Program-made: the position numbers and the translations under genes
The notes under the pieces: generated by a model
The model's database searches: none
The model's input: the letters and a program-made list of their open reading frames with translations, nothing else
Told to the model about the DNA's origin: nothing
Assembly: GCA_017443175.1 (NCBI GenBank)
Contig: JAFSOZ010000013.1
Coordinates: 1 to 64,000 of the forward strand
Direction: 5' to 3'
Source of the DNA: Bacteroidales bacterium
GTDB lineage: Bacteria; Bacteroidota; Bacteroidia; Bacteroidales; WCHB1-69
Length of the DNA stretch: 64,000 nucleotides
In this document: one piece after another, positions 9,810-18,010 of the stretch
Layout: the number at the start of each line of letters is the position of its first letter
Numbering within the stretch: position 1 is the stretch's first letter

Positions 9810-10574
9810 ATGTTAAAGATTGAAAATCTACACGTTTCCATCAAAGGAAGAGAGATATTGAAAGGCGTGAACCTGGAAGTTCATGCAGGCGAAGTACACG
9901 CCATCATGGGGCCCAACGGCACAGGCAAGAGCACGTTAGCCTCCGTCATTGCCGGCAAAGAGGGCTATGAGGTCACCGAAGGCAAGATCATTTACAAGGG
10001 CAAAAACCTGATGGATTTGAGCATCGAGGACCGCGCCCGCGAGGGCATCTTCATCGGATTCCAGTATCCTGTTGAAATCCCGGGCGTGAGCATCGCCAAC
10101 TTCATGCGCACCGCATTGAACGAAATCCGCCAATACCGCGGCCTCGACCCGCTGAACGGCGCCCAGTTCCTCAAGCTGATGAACGAAAAGAAAAAAGTGG
10201 TGGAGCTGACCGAAAAACTCAGCAACCGCTCTGTAAACGAGGGCTTTTCCGGCGGCGAGAAGAAACGTAACGAGATTTTCCAAATGGCCATGCTCGAGCC
10301 CACCCTTTCCATTCTGGATGAAACGGATTCTGGTCTTGACATAGATGCACTCCGTATCGTGGCCAATGGCGTGAACCAGCTCAAGAACCAAGACAACGCC
10401 ACCATCGTCATCACCCACTACCAGCGACTGCTCGACTACATTGTGCCCGACGTGGTGCATGTGCTGTTCGACGGCAAGATTGTGAAAACCGGCCCGAAAG
10501 AGCTGGCTCTGGAGCTGGAGAAACGCGGTTACGACTGGATCAAAGAAGAGTACGAACAACATAAACTCAGCTAA
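9810..10574 (+). CDS. sufC: Fe-S assembly ATPase SufC
   Basis: ABC-type ATPase of the SUF iron-sulfur cluster assembly scaffold. The ATG at 9810 (MLKIENLHVSI) is preferred over a TTG at 9798 because SufC proteins begin this way. Visible motifs are Walker A GPNGTGKST, the Q-loop FIGFQYPVEIPG typical of SufC, the signature FSGGEKKRNE and Walker B LSILDETDSGLD. Length (254 residues) is normal for the family. The sufD start codon follows immediately at 10575. In most Bacteroidota sufB precedes sufC; here the upstream gene is a divergent helicase, so SufB must be encoded elsewhere. Confidence 0.95.
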   Translation: MLKIENLHVSIKGREILKGVNLEVHAGEVHAIMGPNGTGKSTLASVIAGKEGYEVTEGKIIYKGKNLMDLSIEDRAREGIFIGFQYPVEIPGVSIANFMRTALNEIRQYRGLDPLNGAQFLKLMNEKKKVVELTEKLSNRSVNEGFSGGEKKRNEIFQMAMLEPTLSILDETDSGLDIDALRIVANGVNQLKNQDNATIVITHYQRLLDYIVPDVVHVLFDGKIVKTGPKELALELEKRGYDWIKEEYEQHKLS

Positions 10575-11813
10575 ATGAAGTCTTTTGCAGAATATACCCA
10601 ACAGCTGAAAAACTACCGTCTGCAGCTTCAGCCCGACCCGTACCAGCCGGTGGAGGAGTACTTCACCTGCCAGGTGGCCAACATGGGCTCCGTGATGCTG
10701 CCGCTGCTCAACGGCTGGTACGTGCACAAAGACTCGCAGCTGACCCTCTATCCCGACGGAGTCATCGCCGGCAGCCTGAAAGCCGCCATGACGCAATATC
10801 CCGAACTGGTGCAAGCGAGCCTGAAAACGCTGGAAGACCACAAGCAAGACGAGCTCACCCTCTCCAACAAGGAGCAGTTCACGGACGGCATCTTCCTGTA
10901 TGTGCCCGACAACGTCAAGGTGGAAAAGCCCTTCCAGATCGTGTCGCTCGTCAACTCCCGCGAGGACCTGCTGATACAGAACCGCCATCTCATCCATCTC
11001 GGACAAAACGCAGAGTTATCTGTCATCCAATGTGATGATTCCACGAAATACGGCAAGACATTTCTGAATGTCGTGACCGCCATCACCCTCAACAGGCAGG
11101 CCCGACTGCATTATTACAAGACGGAGAACAAAGAGGCTGAGTCCTTGCTGTTCAACCACTTGTATGTCAACCAATGCGCGGAATCCTTCTTCCACTCCAA
11201 CGCCATCACCTTCAACGCCGGCTATGTGTGCAACGACATCCACGTAAACCTCAATGAGCCATTTGCTGAAGCGCAGCTGTATGGTCTCTATCTGGTCGAT
11301 AAGACGCAGCAGTGCGAAAACCGCATCAAAGTGAGCCACAACTGCCCCGACTGCAAGAGTTTCCAACTCTACAAGGGCATCATGGACGACGAGGCCGAGG
11401 CCACTTTCCACGGCCATGTGGTGGTGCAACCCGACGCACAGCGCACCAACGCCTTTCAGACCAACCGCAACATTCTGCTCACAGACAAGGCCAAGATCAA
11501 CACGCAGCCGTTTTTGGAGATTTACGCGGACGATGTGCAGTGTAGCCATGGCGCCACGGTCGGACAGCTGGACGACGAAGCGTTGTACTACCTCCGCACA
11601 CGCGGTATCGGCGAGCGCAGCGCGCGCAAGCTGCTCATGTTCGCTTTTGCCAACGAGATCTGCCAGCATGTGGAAATCCAAGCTCTGAAGGACCGCCTCA
11701 GCGACATGGTGCAACGCCGCCTGAACGGCGAGCTCACCATCTGCGACCAGTGCATGATGCACAACGCCGACAACGGCGGGCTCATCTTCCCCATCGACCC
11801 CTCCAAATTGTAA
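10575..11813 (+). CDS. sufD: Fe-S assembly scaffold protein SufD
   Basis: 412 residues, adjoining sufC with no gap, so almost certainly translated from one message. The C-terminal half has the SufB/SufD beta-helix core, with SHNCPDCKSFQLYKG, HGHVVVQPDAQRTNA, CSHGATVGQLDDEALYYL and the conserved RGIGERSARKLLMFAFA. SufD pairs with SufB on SufC to build clusters; the histidine in CSHGATVG matches the position implicated in the SufBC2D interface. The C-terminal tail carries two cysteines (CDQCMMHN). A cysteine desulfurase (sufS) usually follows; here rlmH does. Confidence 0.93.
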   Translation: MKSFAEYTQQLKNYRLQLQPDPYQPVEEYFTCQVANMGSVMLPLLNGWYVHKDSQLTLYPDGVIAGSLKAAMTQYPELVQASLKTLEDHKQDELTLSNKEQFTDGIFLYVPDNVKVEKPFQIVSLVNSREDLLIQNRHLIHLGQNAELSVIQCDDSTKYGKTFLNVVTAITLNRQARLHYYKTENKEAESLLFNHLYVNQCAESFFHSNAITFNAGYVCNDIHVNLNEPFAEAQLYGLYLVDKTQQCENRIKVSHNCPDCKSFQLYKGIMDDEAEATFHGHVVVQPDAQRTNAFQTNRNILLTDKAKINTQPFLEIYADDVQCSHGATVGQLDDEALYYLRTRGIGERSARKLLMFAFANEICQHVEIQALKDRLSDMVQRRLNGELTICDQCMMHNADNGGLIFPIDPSKL

Positions 11814-11822
11814 AACACAGCG

Positions 11823-12293
11823 ATGAAAATCAAGCTGATCTGGATCGGCAAAACCGATGGCGATGTCTTCGACACCGCCATCCAGCAATACACACAGAAA
11901 ATCAAATTCTACACCGTGTATGAGCCCATCGCCATCCCGTATCTGAAAAACACCAAATCACTTTCCCAGGAAGAGCAGAAGAAGAAAGAAGGCGAGCTTA
12001 TCCTTAAGAAACTGGAACCGGGCGACTATGTGGTTTTGTTGGACGAGCGCGGCAAGGAATACACATCTGCAAAATTCGCGCAGTTCATCCAGCAGCAGGC
12101 CAACAGCGGGGCCAAGGCATTGGTGTTCGTCATCGGCGGGGCCTACGGGTTTTCGGAGGCGGTTTATGCGCGCGGCAACGCCAAATTGGCCCTGTCACAG
12201 CTCACCTTCCCGCACATCATGACGCGGCTGGTCTTTGCCGAGCAATTGTACCGCGCATTCACGATTTTGCACAATGAACCATATCATCATTAA
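11823..12293 (+). CDS. rlmH: 23S rRNA pseudouridine1915 N3-methyltransferase RlmH
   Basis: 156 residues, the standard length for this SPOUT-class methyltransferase, which uses S-adenosylmethionine to methylate pseudouridine 1915 in helix 69 of 23S rRNA. The trefoil-knot residues are visible: VLLDERGKEYTS, FVIGGAYGFS and the conserved LSQLTFPHIMTRLVFAEQLYRA ending in NEPYHH (tyrosine-histidine tail). It starts 9 bp after sufD, so it probably shares the suf transcript, although the functions are unrelated. Confidence 0.96.
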   Translation: MKIKLIWIGKTDGDVFDTAIQQYTQKIKFYTVYEPIAIPYLKNTKSLSQEEQKKKEGELILKKLEPGDYVVLLDERGKEYTSAKFAQFIQQQANSGAKALVFVIGGAYGFSEAVYARGNAKLALSQLTFPHIMTRLVFAEQLYRAFTILHNEPYHH

Positions 12294-12299
12294 TATTTT

Positions 12300-12331
12300 G
12301 GGGATTCCGCCGCAAGCAGCGGAATGGTGGT
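12300..12331 (+). repeat. GATTCCGC/GCGGAATGGTG hairpin element, copy 1
   Basis: Seven-base stem ATTCCGC (12304-12310) and GCGGAAT (12319-12325), followed by GGTG. The same arms with the same GGTG tail recur at 46618-46657 and, inverted, at 46740-46779. It sits between rlmH and the amidohydrolase and has no T-run, so it resembles a REP-type element more than a terminator. Confidence 0.6.
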
Positions 12332-12356
12332 GAGGGTAATACGAAAAAATGAAAAT

Positions 12357-13478
12357 ATGAATTACAACGATATTCGGCATCAATTGCATCAATTGGCGGA
12401 GCCCTCCGGCGCAGAGGTCAACACGCAGCGGTTCATCATCGACAGTTTGGCCGCCTTTGAGCCCACGCATATTCACGTTTTCAAGAACAGCAAGAATTTG
12501 CTGGCAGTCTATGACTTCGGCCATGGCGGGCCCACCACGCTCATTCGCGGCGATTTTGATGCGGTGCGCGTGCCGGAGACGCTGGATCTTCCGTACGCCT
12601 CGCACACGCCGGGCGTAGCGCACAAGTGCGGCCACGACGGCCACGCCACCATCCTGTTGGGGCTTGCCGAGCAACTGCACCTGCACCCGCTGGCAAAGGG
12701 CCGCGTGCTACTCTTCTTCCAAGCCGCGGAGGAAACGGGCGAAGGTGCCGCGCAGCTGTTGGAGACGGGCATTTTGGAAAAATACAAGCCCGGCAAGGTC
12801 TATGCCTTGCACAACATCCCGGGCGAGCCGCTGGGCTGTGTCATCTGCAAAGAGGGCAGTTTCACCTGCTCGGTCGTCAGTTGCGACATAGAGCTGCACG
12901 GGCGCACGGCGCACGCGGCGGAGCCATTGAAGGCTGTGAGTCCCTACCCGACCGCCAGGGCCATCACCGACCGGCTGCTGGCCATGAACTGCTATGACAT
13001 GTCGCGCGACGATTTCCGCCTCCTGACACTGGTGGAGTTCCGAGTGGGTGAGCAGGCCTACGGAGTGGCAGCCGGCCATGGCGTGCTCCGGTTCACGCTG
13101 CGTGCCAAGGACGATGGGCTGCTCCAGCGCACCAAAATGGAGCTTCTGCAAGTGGTGGAGCAAGAGACATCCAACACGGAAGGGTTGGGTAACAACATCA
13201 CATGGCGAGAGTATTTCGCCGCCGCCAAAAACCACAAGGATGCGGTGGAGAGCATTCGAAATGCCGCAGAGCGGTGTGGGTTGGAATATGTGGAAAAGCA
13301 AACTCCCTTCTCCTGGGGCGAGGATTTCGGTCTGCTGACGCAGCATTACGATGGCGCATTGTTTGGATTGGGTTCCGGAGATAGCCAGCCTCCTTTGCAT
13401 CATCAGCTGTTTGATTTTCCGGACGAATTAGTGCCGGTGGGGGTAATGATTTTTTATCAAATTTTGTCGGGAGTGTGA
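12357..13478 (+). CDS. M20-family amidohydrolase / metallopeptidase
   Basis: 373 residues from the ATG at 12357 (MNYNDIRHQLHQLAEP), preferred over a GTG-type start at 12324 that lies in the hairpin element. M20D features are visible: the metal-site stretch HKCGHDGHATILLGLA, FFQAAEETGEGAAQLLETG with the catalytic glutamates, ELHGRTAHAAEP in the lid domain, and a C-terminal HHQLFDFPDELV metal ligand. Relatives hydrolyse N-acyl amino acids (hippurate or aminoacyl amides) or D-amino-acid conjugates, and substrate cannot be told from sequence. It has no signal peptide, so it is cytoplasmic. It may be cotranscribed with rlmH across a 63-bp gap. Confidence 0.85.
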   Translation: MNYNDIRHQLHQLAEPSGAEVNTQRFIIDSLAAFEPTHIHVFKNSKNLLAVYDFGHGGPTTLIRGDFDAVRVPETLDLPYASHTPGVAHKCGHDGHATILLGLAEQLHLHPLAKGRVLLFFQAAEETGEGAAQLLETGILEKYKPGKVYALHNIPGEPLGCVICKEGSFTCSVVSCDIELHGRTAHAAEPLKAVSPYPTARAITDRLLAMNCYDMSRDDFRLLTLVEFRVGEQAYGVAAGHGVLRFTLRAKDDGLLQRTKMELLQVVEQETSNTEGLGNNITWREYFAAAKNHKDAVESIRNAAERCGLEYVEKQTPFSWGEDFGLLTQHYDGALFGLGSGDSQPPLHHQLFDFPDELVPVGVMIFYQILSGV

Positions 13479-13493
13479 AACGTATTCAGAAAA

Positions 13494-13521
13494 GTATTGC
13501 ATTTGCATGCAAATGTAATAC
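13494..13521. promoter_or_regulatory. 28-bp palindromic operator of antitoxin operon
   Basis: GTATTGCATTTGCA followed by its near-perfect reverse complement (TGCAAATGTAATAC): one mismatched symmetric pair in 28 bp, centred on TGCA. It ends 14 bp before the antitoxin start at 13536, where a ribbon-helix-helix antitoxin would be expected to bind and autorepress. Confidence 0.65.
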
Positions 13522-13535
13522 AAACAAATACAGCT

Positions 13536-13796
13536 ATGGAACCGACAGCAATCATCAGAAAACCAGTATCTTTCCGCTTTAGAGCAGATTTATTGGAATT
13601 ATTGAAACGGAATGCAGCGCGTGAAAACAGAACGCTAAACAACTATGTGGAAAGCGTTTTGCTGGATGTTGTGTACCACGAACCCAATGCCGCCACCAAA
13701 GCCGCCATCGAAGAGGCAATGAATCGTAAAGATTATCCTACAGATGAAGTTTATGGTAGCGTAGAGGACCTTTTTAAAGCACTTGATATAGAATGA
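13536..13796 (+). CDS. RelB/DinJ-like ribbon-helix-helix antitoxin
   Basis: 86 residues from the ATG at 13536 (MEPTAIIRKPVSFRFRADLL). The N-terminus matches the pattern of a beta strand followed by helices in ribbon-helix-helix repressors (VSFRFRADLLELLKRNAARE, then RTLNNYVESVLLDVV). The acidic tail (DEVYGSVEDLFKALDIE) is the type of segment that wraps a toxin. It overlaps the next reading frame by the four bases ATGA, the usual toxin-antitoxin coupling, and a 28-bp palindrome lies just upstream. The partner is broken, so this is an orphan or relic antitoxin. Confidence 0.75.
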   Translation: MEPTAIIRKPVSFRFRADLLELLKRNAARENRTLNNYVESVLLDVVYHEPNAATKAAIEEAMNRKDYPTDEVYGSVEDLFKALDIE

Positions 13797-13936
13797 AAAA
13801 ACTATACCCCTCCAGTCAGCATAAAAAAGACTATAAACGATACCGACATAATCCAACCAAGAAAGCAGCACTTCATAATGTCATCCAAAATATTTTATGT
13901 ATTTTTGCAGCGTTGCTTGCCTGTTTTGATGATTAA
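13793..13936 (+). pseudogene. Truncated YafQ/RelE-type toxin
   Basis: A 47-codon frame begins in the antitoxin stop (ATGA) and reads MKKLYPSSQHKKDYKRYRHN, which resembles the N-terminus of YafQ-family mRNA interferases (K-x-x-SSQ-x-KKD-x-KR). After about residue 32 the similarity ends, and a run rich in L, C and A leads to a stop at 13934-13936. A YafQ toxin is about 90 residues and needs C-terminal catalytic histidines, all missing here. A Bacteroidota -7 box (13900-13907) lies in the foreign tail, as if the upstream region of the next gene was joined onto the toxin by a deletion. Confidence 0.65.
13900..13907 (+). promoter_or_regulatory. -7 box upstream of gene 14005
   Basis: TATTTTTG fits TAnnTTTG. 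It lies 97 bp before the start at 14005, inside the tail of the broken toxin frame. Confidence 0.45.
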
Positions 13937-14004
13937 TGGACTTTACATCATAGTCGGCGGCAACGGAAAGAAGTGAAATTAAAAGTCCTCCCTTACAACA
14001 CACT

Positions 14005-15498
14005 ATGGATATACTATTTTCTGAAAAACAGCGTGTTAAAAGTGCATTTTTGTTCATCCTCGTTTTCTTGACTTCATTTTTTGTTGGCAATGCCCAGCAT
14101 ATCACGACCAAAGGACCCGAAATAGGAATGGATGACGGAGCCAGGATTACTGTCTTGGGTGAGGATGACAACAATATTTACTTTTATGCAGTGGACAAGA
14201 GCAATTATGGTGAAGATGACGAATTCTTTGTCACTGTATATGACAAAAAGAACCGTTCCGTTGTTGTTGAGCATGAGTTTGACGAAGACTACGGTTTTTC
14301 CACAGCCTTTATGGCAGATGACAAGGTGGTGCTGGTAGGTTCATCATTCAACAAAAAGAACAAAAGTGTGGATTTCTTCCAATACGCATTCCCTGTCATG
14401 AACAAAAAGAAAGGTAAAATTGCGCCCAATGTGACGTATTCTGTGCCTGTCGAAAGCACAAGATACAATTTATTCCGTGTCTTACGCTCATCTGACGGCC
14501 AGAAACTCGCCTATCTGACCTACTTGAGACCAACGAATAATAATGCTGAAGAATATACCCTTGATGTGATGGTGTGTGGTGTCGATGGGCATGAGGTTGC
14601 CCATACACGGGAAAGAATCAAGGGGAAATTCCCGCATGTCGTGAAGGGATACCTTGCCAATGACGGTACCGTTTATGTGGAAGAGCATTATTATATTGAT
14701 CAAAAAGAGACTTTACAGTTTGTCACGGTTACCTCAGACCAGCAATACAAACCCATGCAAATTGAGGAAGATATGGAGGGTATGCACAACATGCATGCAG
14801 AATTGCTTGCCGATCAGCGTCTGATGATGTTCGGTGCTGCAAAAGACGGCGTAGGGATGATTGTTTTGGACAATACCGGAGAGGTGGCCAAATTTGGCAT
14901 TTATGAAGTGGAAATCCCTGATTTGCCGGAGGGTGTCACCTATGACTTCGACTTTTACAATGAGAACAGTCTCGCTTTCAAACCGTATCAGATTTTGTCT
15001 TTGCAGGATGGGCGTGTTTTGGTGTTGGCTCACCGACATCGGTACATCCTTTCCTCGTATGGCAACTCGGTCACGGCTTATAATGATCACAAAAATCTCT
15101 ACCTCTATCTGTTTGACAAAGAGTTGGAACCTTTGACATTTGAAACGCGACCATTCGGCACTCAAAGCATTGGGAACAATCACGAGGATTTGCCTGTCGC
15201 GTTCGAATGGGACGGAGGGATAAGGCTGCTGTTCAACGGTCAGGTGTCGAACTACACGGGTGGTCCCAAGCGCGAGTGGAAAGTGCTGTTCGCCCCTAAG
15301 TTGAATGAACGTTGTCTGGTCTTGGGCACATTGGATGACGATCTGCATTTTAGTCCCAAAATCATCAGGAATCCTGGCCCGAATGTGCCGTTTACCATGG
15401 GTGAATATTTCGAGCAGTTGCTGCAGGTGACTGACGATGCGGTGTATGTCATCAATCACCGCAACAGCGACAACTTCATTGAGGAAATCAGGAAGTGA
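14005..15498 (+). CDS. Secreted hypothetical protein, possible beta-propeller
   Basis: 497 residues, family not recognised. Residues 1-30 include a basic start and a hydrophobic run (SAFLFILVFLTSFFVGNAQ) that reads as a signal peptide cleaved near A-Q. The rest is a series of beta-strand-like blocks with aromatic and acidic residues (ITVLGEDDNNIYFYAVDK, VVLVGSSFNKKNKSVDFFQY, VLVLAHRHRYILSSYG), a pattern compatible with a propeller, but no diagnostic motif is present. No T9SS sorting domain and no lipobox are seen. It stands alone, with a toxin relic upstream and a scarred gap downstream. Confidence 0.7.
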   Translation: MDILFSEKQRVKSAFLFILVFLTSFFVGNAQHITTKGPEIGMDDGARITVLGEDDNNIYFYAVDKSNYGEDDEFFVTVYDKKNRSVVVEHEFDEDYGFSTAFMADDKVVLVGSSFNKKNKSVDFFQYAFPVMNKKKGKIAPNVTYSVPVESTRYNLFRVLRSSDGQKLAYLTYLRPTNNNAEEYTLDVMVCGVDGHEVAHTRERIKGKFPHVVKGYLANDGTVYVEEHYYIDQKETLQFVTVTSDQQYKPMQIEEDMEGMHNMHAELLADQRLMMFGAAKDGVGMIVLDNTGEVAKFGIYEVEIPDLPEGVTYDFDFYNENSLAFKPYQILSLQDGRVLVLAHRHRYILSSYGNSVTAYNDHKNLYLYLFDKELEPLTFETRPFGTQSIGNNHEDLPVAFEWDGGIRLLFNGQVSNYTGGPKREWKVLFAPKLNERCLVLGTLDDDLHFSPKIIRNPGPNVPFTMGEYFEQLLQVTDDAVYVINHRNSDNFIEEIRK

Positions 15499-15800
15499 CA
15501 AAAGCGCGGCAACCGATTCTTCACCACTAATAGTCTGTCTGTGTTTTGACACCAAACGCATCGTCCATTTCCGCTTTTCTTACTCGAAACACGAAGCCGG
15601 ACGGTAATTACCATGCATTTTTGGTGCATTTTTTTGGGGGTGAAAAATGCACGGGGTGAAGATTCTGGAAAATTTGTTCAACTATCCTTCACGGAAAGGA
15701 ATAGCCAAAAAATTTGGAATCCAATATTCCATCATTTCCGCAGATAGTCTTGTATCTCAAATGTAAAAATAAAAGACCCTGTTACACAAACGACAACGAA
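15499..15800. other. Non-coding stretch with one hairpin
   Basis: No convincing gene. The only clear structure is a perfect 10-bp inverted repeat, GTGCATTTTT (15624-15633) and AAAAATGCAC (15643-15652), around a 9-base loop. It could terminate transcripts arriving from 14005, though no long T-run follows the second arm. Confidence 0.5.
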
Positions 15801-15887
15801 TCATTCGAGCAACTTCCGTCCCTCCTCCGTAAGCACATACCGCCGCGTAGGACTGTTGGGCGAATTGGGCTGAGTCATCACAACCAT
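15801..15887 (-). pseudogene. C-terminal relic of a winged-helix protein
   Basis: A 28-residue minus-strand frame reads MVVMTQPNSPNSPTRRYVLT and then EEGRKLLE before a stop. The pattern TQP-x-x-PNSPTRRYVLTEEG-x-x-L is what ends many Bacteroidota DNA-binding proteins with a C-terminal winged helix, such as RecG- or AlbA_2-type ATP-binding proteins. Nothing upstream in frame resembles the rest of such a protein. Interpreted as the surviving 3' end of a deleted gene; the assignment is tentative. Confidence 0.35.
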
Positions 15888-15915
15888 ACACCCTACAGAA
15901 TATCTGAAAAAGGAG

Positions 15916-15923
15916 TATCTTTG
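15916..15923 (+). promoter_or_regulatory. -7 box with no intact gene
   Basis: TATCTTTG, an exact TAnnTTTG match. It is followed 23 bp later by an ATG (15947) opening a 27-codon frame (MALPINKVEIFHRLRKSY) that stops at 16030. The promoter may have lost its gene. Confidence 0.35.
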
Positions 15924-16052
15924 CGTTTCTTGAAAAGAGACGAGATATGGCATTACCTATCAATAAAGTAGAAATCTTCCACAGGTTGAGGAAAAGTTAC
16001 GCTGCTGACCGTGGGGACATCATAGATTGATATATCGCTGAGTAGGGTTATT

Positions 16053-17009
16053 TCATTTCTTCGCCAAGTGATGAATCTTCCATATTGCCATCGGATGGCT
16101 TTCCACTCGTTCGATGATGGTGGAATCGTCAAAGAGCAAGTTGGGAGTGTAGTGACCGGTATTGAATTCTTCAACAAACCGCTTCTCCTGATCGGAGAAG
16201 TCAAGCAATTCCGTCAAGAATGACGACACGACCCACTTGGCTTCTTCAAAATCAAACTTTTCAGATTTCCGAAGCATCGGGATCAGGGTTGCACGAATCT
16301 GCGGATATCCTATTGTGTCACAAAAAGAAAGGTCGTACTTCACTTGTGGCATGTCGGAGCCGCCCACGGCCAAATAAAACAACACCATCTTGCGGAGCAA
16401 GTCGTGGTCAAAATCCCGTGCCAAACCCCTGTTCACCATCTGGTACACATCGTAAAGGTCCCTGCATGTGTGTCTTTCCACAAAAGCCTTGATTTTGCTG
16501 GCGAACAATTCGGTCGGATGGAGTGTCCTGACTGTAAAAGCAGGTAGTTCTGCTATAGTAACGTTAGATTCCACTATTGGCAAAATGTGATTACGCATCA
16601 TATAGTTTATCTCTATCTTGATGTTGTCACGATTGCCGCCTGCATTAGTGTACATATATACCCACGAATCTAATGAGTGTTGGGTCTTGGTGCCAGGGTG
16701 AAGAGCATAACCATTGAGAGACATATACCGTTGGATGGTGTCGGTTATCAACGGTCTCTCTTCCAGCATCTCCTCCCGTGTGCAATGGTGATCGTAATCC
16801 AAGTCAATATCCACAGACAGACGCGGCATATCGAATATGGTCAGATTGATGGCTGTTCCTCCTTTCAGAGCCAACTTCTGACTGAGGAGTTCATCTTGGT
16901 TGAGGAAAGAGAGAACATCAATCAACCGATACACTTTTTCCAAATTGTCGCGGACAAAACCGGTCTTCTGCGACATCTTTTCCAACTGGAATCTATCAAA
17001 TATTGACAT
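16053..17009 (-). CDS. abiEii: AbiEii/AbiGii nucleotidyltransferase toxin
   Basis: 318 residues. The nucleotidyltransferase signature is visible near residue 50: LALKGGTAINL followed by RLSVDIDLDYD, which supplies the G-[ST] loop and the paired metal-binding aspartates of the DUF1814/AbiEii family. FASKIKAFVERHTCRDLYDV supplies the conserved K and R-D-L-Y-D block. In characterised members the enzyme adds nucleotides to tRNA acceptor stems and blocks translation, giving phage abortive infection. The gene overlaps its antitoxin by 14 bp at its 5' end, as in other AbiE operons. All catalytic positions I can read are present, so it should be active. Confidence 0.9.
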   Translation of the reverse strand: MSIFDRFQLEKMSQKTGFVRDNLEKVYRLIDVLSFLNQDELLSQKLALKGGTAINLTIFDMPRLSVDIDLDYDHHCTREEMLEERPLITDTIQRYMSLNGYALHPGTKTQHSLDSWVYMYTNAGGNRDNIKIEINYMMRNHILPIVESNVTIAELPAFTVRTLHPTELFASKIKAFVERHTCRDLYDVYQMVNRGLARDFDHDLLRKMVLFYLAVGGSDMPQVKYDLSFCDTIGYPQIRATLIPMLRKSEKFDFEEAKWVVSSFLTELLDFSDQEKRFVEEFNTGHYTPNLLFDDSTIIERVESHPMAIWKIHHLAKK

Positions 17010-17763
17010 AACTTCCTTGTTCTAAAAATGTTAAGATATTCTCAGGAGCATAGAGTCCCCATTCCTTATGATAAACATTTCCCTGAGAATCGGGCTGGAT
17101 GCGGTCAACGCCCTGTGCTCCGTATTGATGGCAGACATCTAAAAGTACTTCTCCATCTTTGAGTTTTTCCACAAAGTGAGACAAGACATATCCGGCTTTC
17201 TTGTACAGTGCCCGTTTGTTGTAGGCATCCAGATATCGGACAATCTGGCTCCCGTCAAGGTAAGGGATTGCAATTAGGCACTGGCACAGTTCCTCCAATC
17301 CTCCACATCGGTCAATCCGGTCAATGCAGTCAACAACGGTACGGGACAAATCCGTCACCCTTACCAATGCATCCATGGGTGGGGCATTCACACCAATATC
17401 AATTTTGGCCGCGCAATACTGGTAGGCCATTCCGTCACATTCAAATCTGTTGAAAAGAGAACCGCTTGCAACGTATGTAATGTAGAACACCTGATGTGCA
17501 AAACCATAGTACTCAAAGGCGGAATGATATGCCACACACGCTGTCGGGGTGAGGTGGGATGCAATCTGGAAACGGTTGACCTCCATCGCCTTTGTCCCGA
17601 GATTGACCACAGCATATAGGTTCCTGCGGACACGTTTGACGAGTCCCGCTCCCGCATAGCGGTTCAACAGCACCAGAGCAGAATGCTTGTTGCCGACAAT
17701 GGCTCCAGCTTCATCTATAGTGAATATCCTCAACTCGTGGAATTTTTCAAGATAGTTTAGCAT
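16996..17763 (-). CDS. abiEi: AbiEi-family antitoxin / repressor
   Basis: 255 residues from the ATG at 17763 (MLNYLEKFHELRIFTIDEA). A TTG seven codons upstream is rejected because it falls in the promoter box. The N-terminus is the winged-helix AbiEi_4-type domain (DEAGAIVGNKHSALVLLNRYAG, then GLVKRVRRNLYAVVN). The remainder fits the DUF-type C-terminal region, with LSRTVVDCIDRIDRCGGLEEL. Type IV antitoxins of this family repress their own promoter and neutralise AbiEii without stable contact. The 3' end overlaps the toxin start by 14 bp. Confidence 0.87.
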   Translation of the reverse strand: MLNYLEKFHELRIFTIDEAGAIVGNKHSALVLLNRYAGAGLVKRVRRNLYAVVNLGTKAMEVNRFQIASHLTPTACVAYHSAFEYYGFAHQVFYITYVASGSLFNRFECDGMAYQYCAAKIDIGVNAPPMDALVRVTDLSRTVVDCIDRIDRCGGLEELCQCLIAIPYLDGSQIVRYLDAYNKRALYKKAGYVLSHFVEKLKDGEVLLDVCHQYGAQGVDRIQPDSQGNVYHKEWGLYAPENILTFLEQGSYVNI

Positions 17764-17778
17764 ATTTAATTTTTTCTG

Positions 17779-17786
17779 CAAAGGTA
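17779..17786 (-). promoter_or_regulatory. -7 box of abiE operon
   Basis: TACCTTTG on the minus strand, 16 bp before the abiEi ATG at 17763. Confidence 0.55.
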
Positions 17787-17892
17787 CACATTTTTGTTTA
17801 TTTTCAACGCAGTTTTCAAAAAAAAATATTTTCTTTAAAAATATACGAGGAGAAAATAATGGGGACGCGCTTCTAACAAAGGTATGGGAACA

Positions 17893-17926
17893 TAAAAAAA
17901 TAGAGACGCGCTATAGCACGTCTCTA
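17893..17926 (-). terminator. Terminator of tRNA-Asp
   Basis: A near-perfect 26-bp palindrome, TAGAGACGCGCTA and its complement (17901-17926, one mismatched pair), followed on the minus strand by seven T. It begins 7 bp after the tRNA CCA end, a textbook intrinsic terminator. Confidence 0.8.
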
Positions 17927-17932
17927 CAATTT

Positions 17933-18010
17933 TGGCGGACCGGACGAGACTCGAACTCGCGACCCCATGCGTGACAGGCATGTATTCTAACCAAACTGAA
18001 CTACCGATCC
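17933..18010 (-). tRNA. tRNA-Asp (GTC anticodon)
   Basis: Minus-strand cloverleaf. The acceptor arm GGATCGG pairs with CCGGTCC (one T-G pair). The D-arm has AGTTTGGTTAGA, the anticodon loop reads CTGTCAC with GTC, and the T-loop has GTTCGAGTC. The discriminator is G and CCA is encoded at 17935-17933. The acceptor arm includes one wobble pair, and all other stems are intact. The gene points toward the abiE operon. Confidence 0.95.

Noticed and set aside
15714..15971. 85-residue plus-strand frame
   Set aside because: It covers the minus-strand winged-helix relic and has no recognisable protein character.
15947..16030. 27-codon frame after a -7 box (MALPINKVEIFHRLRKSY)
   Set aside because: Too short to identify; kept only as a possible truncated gene under the promoter entry.
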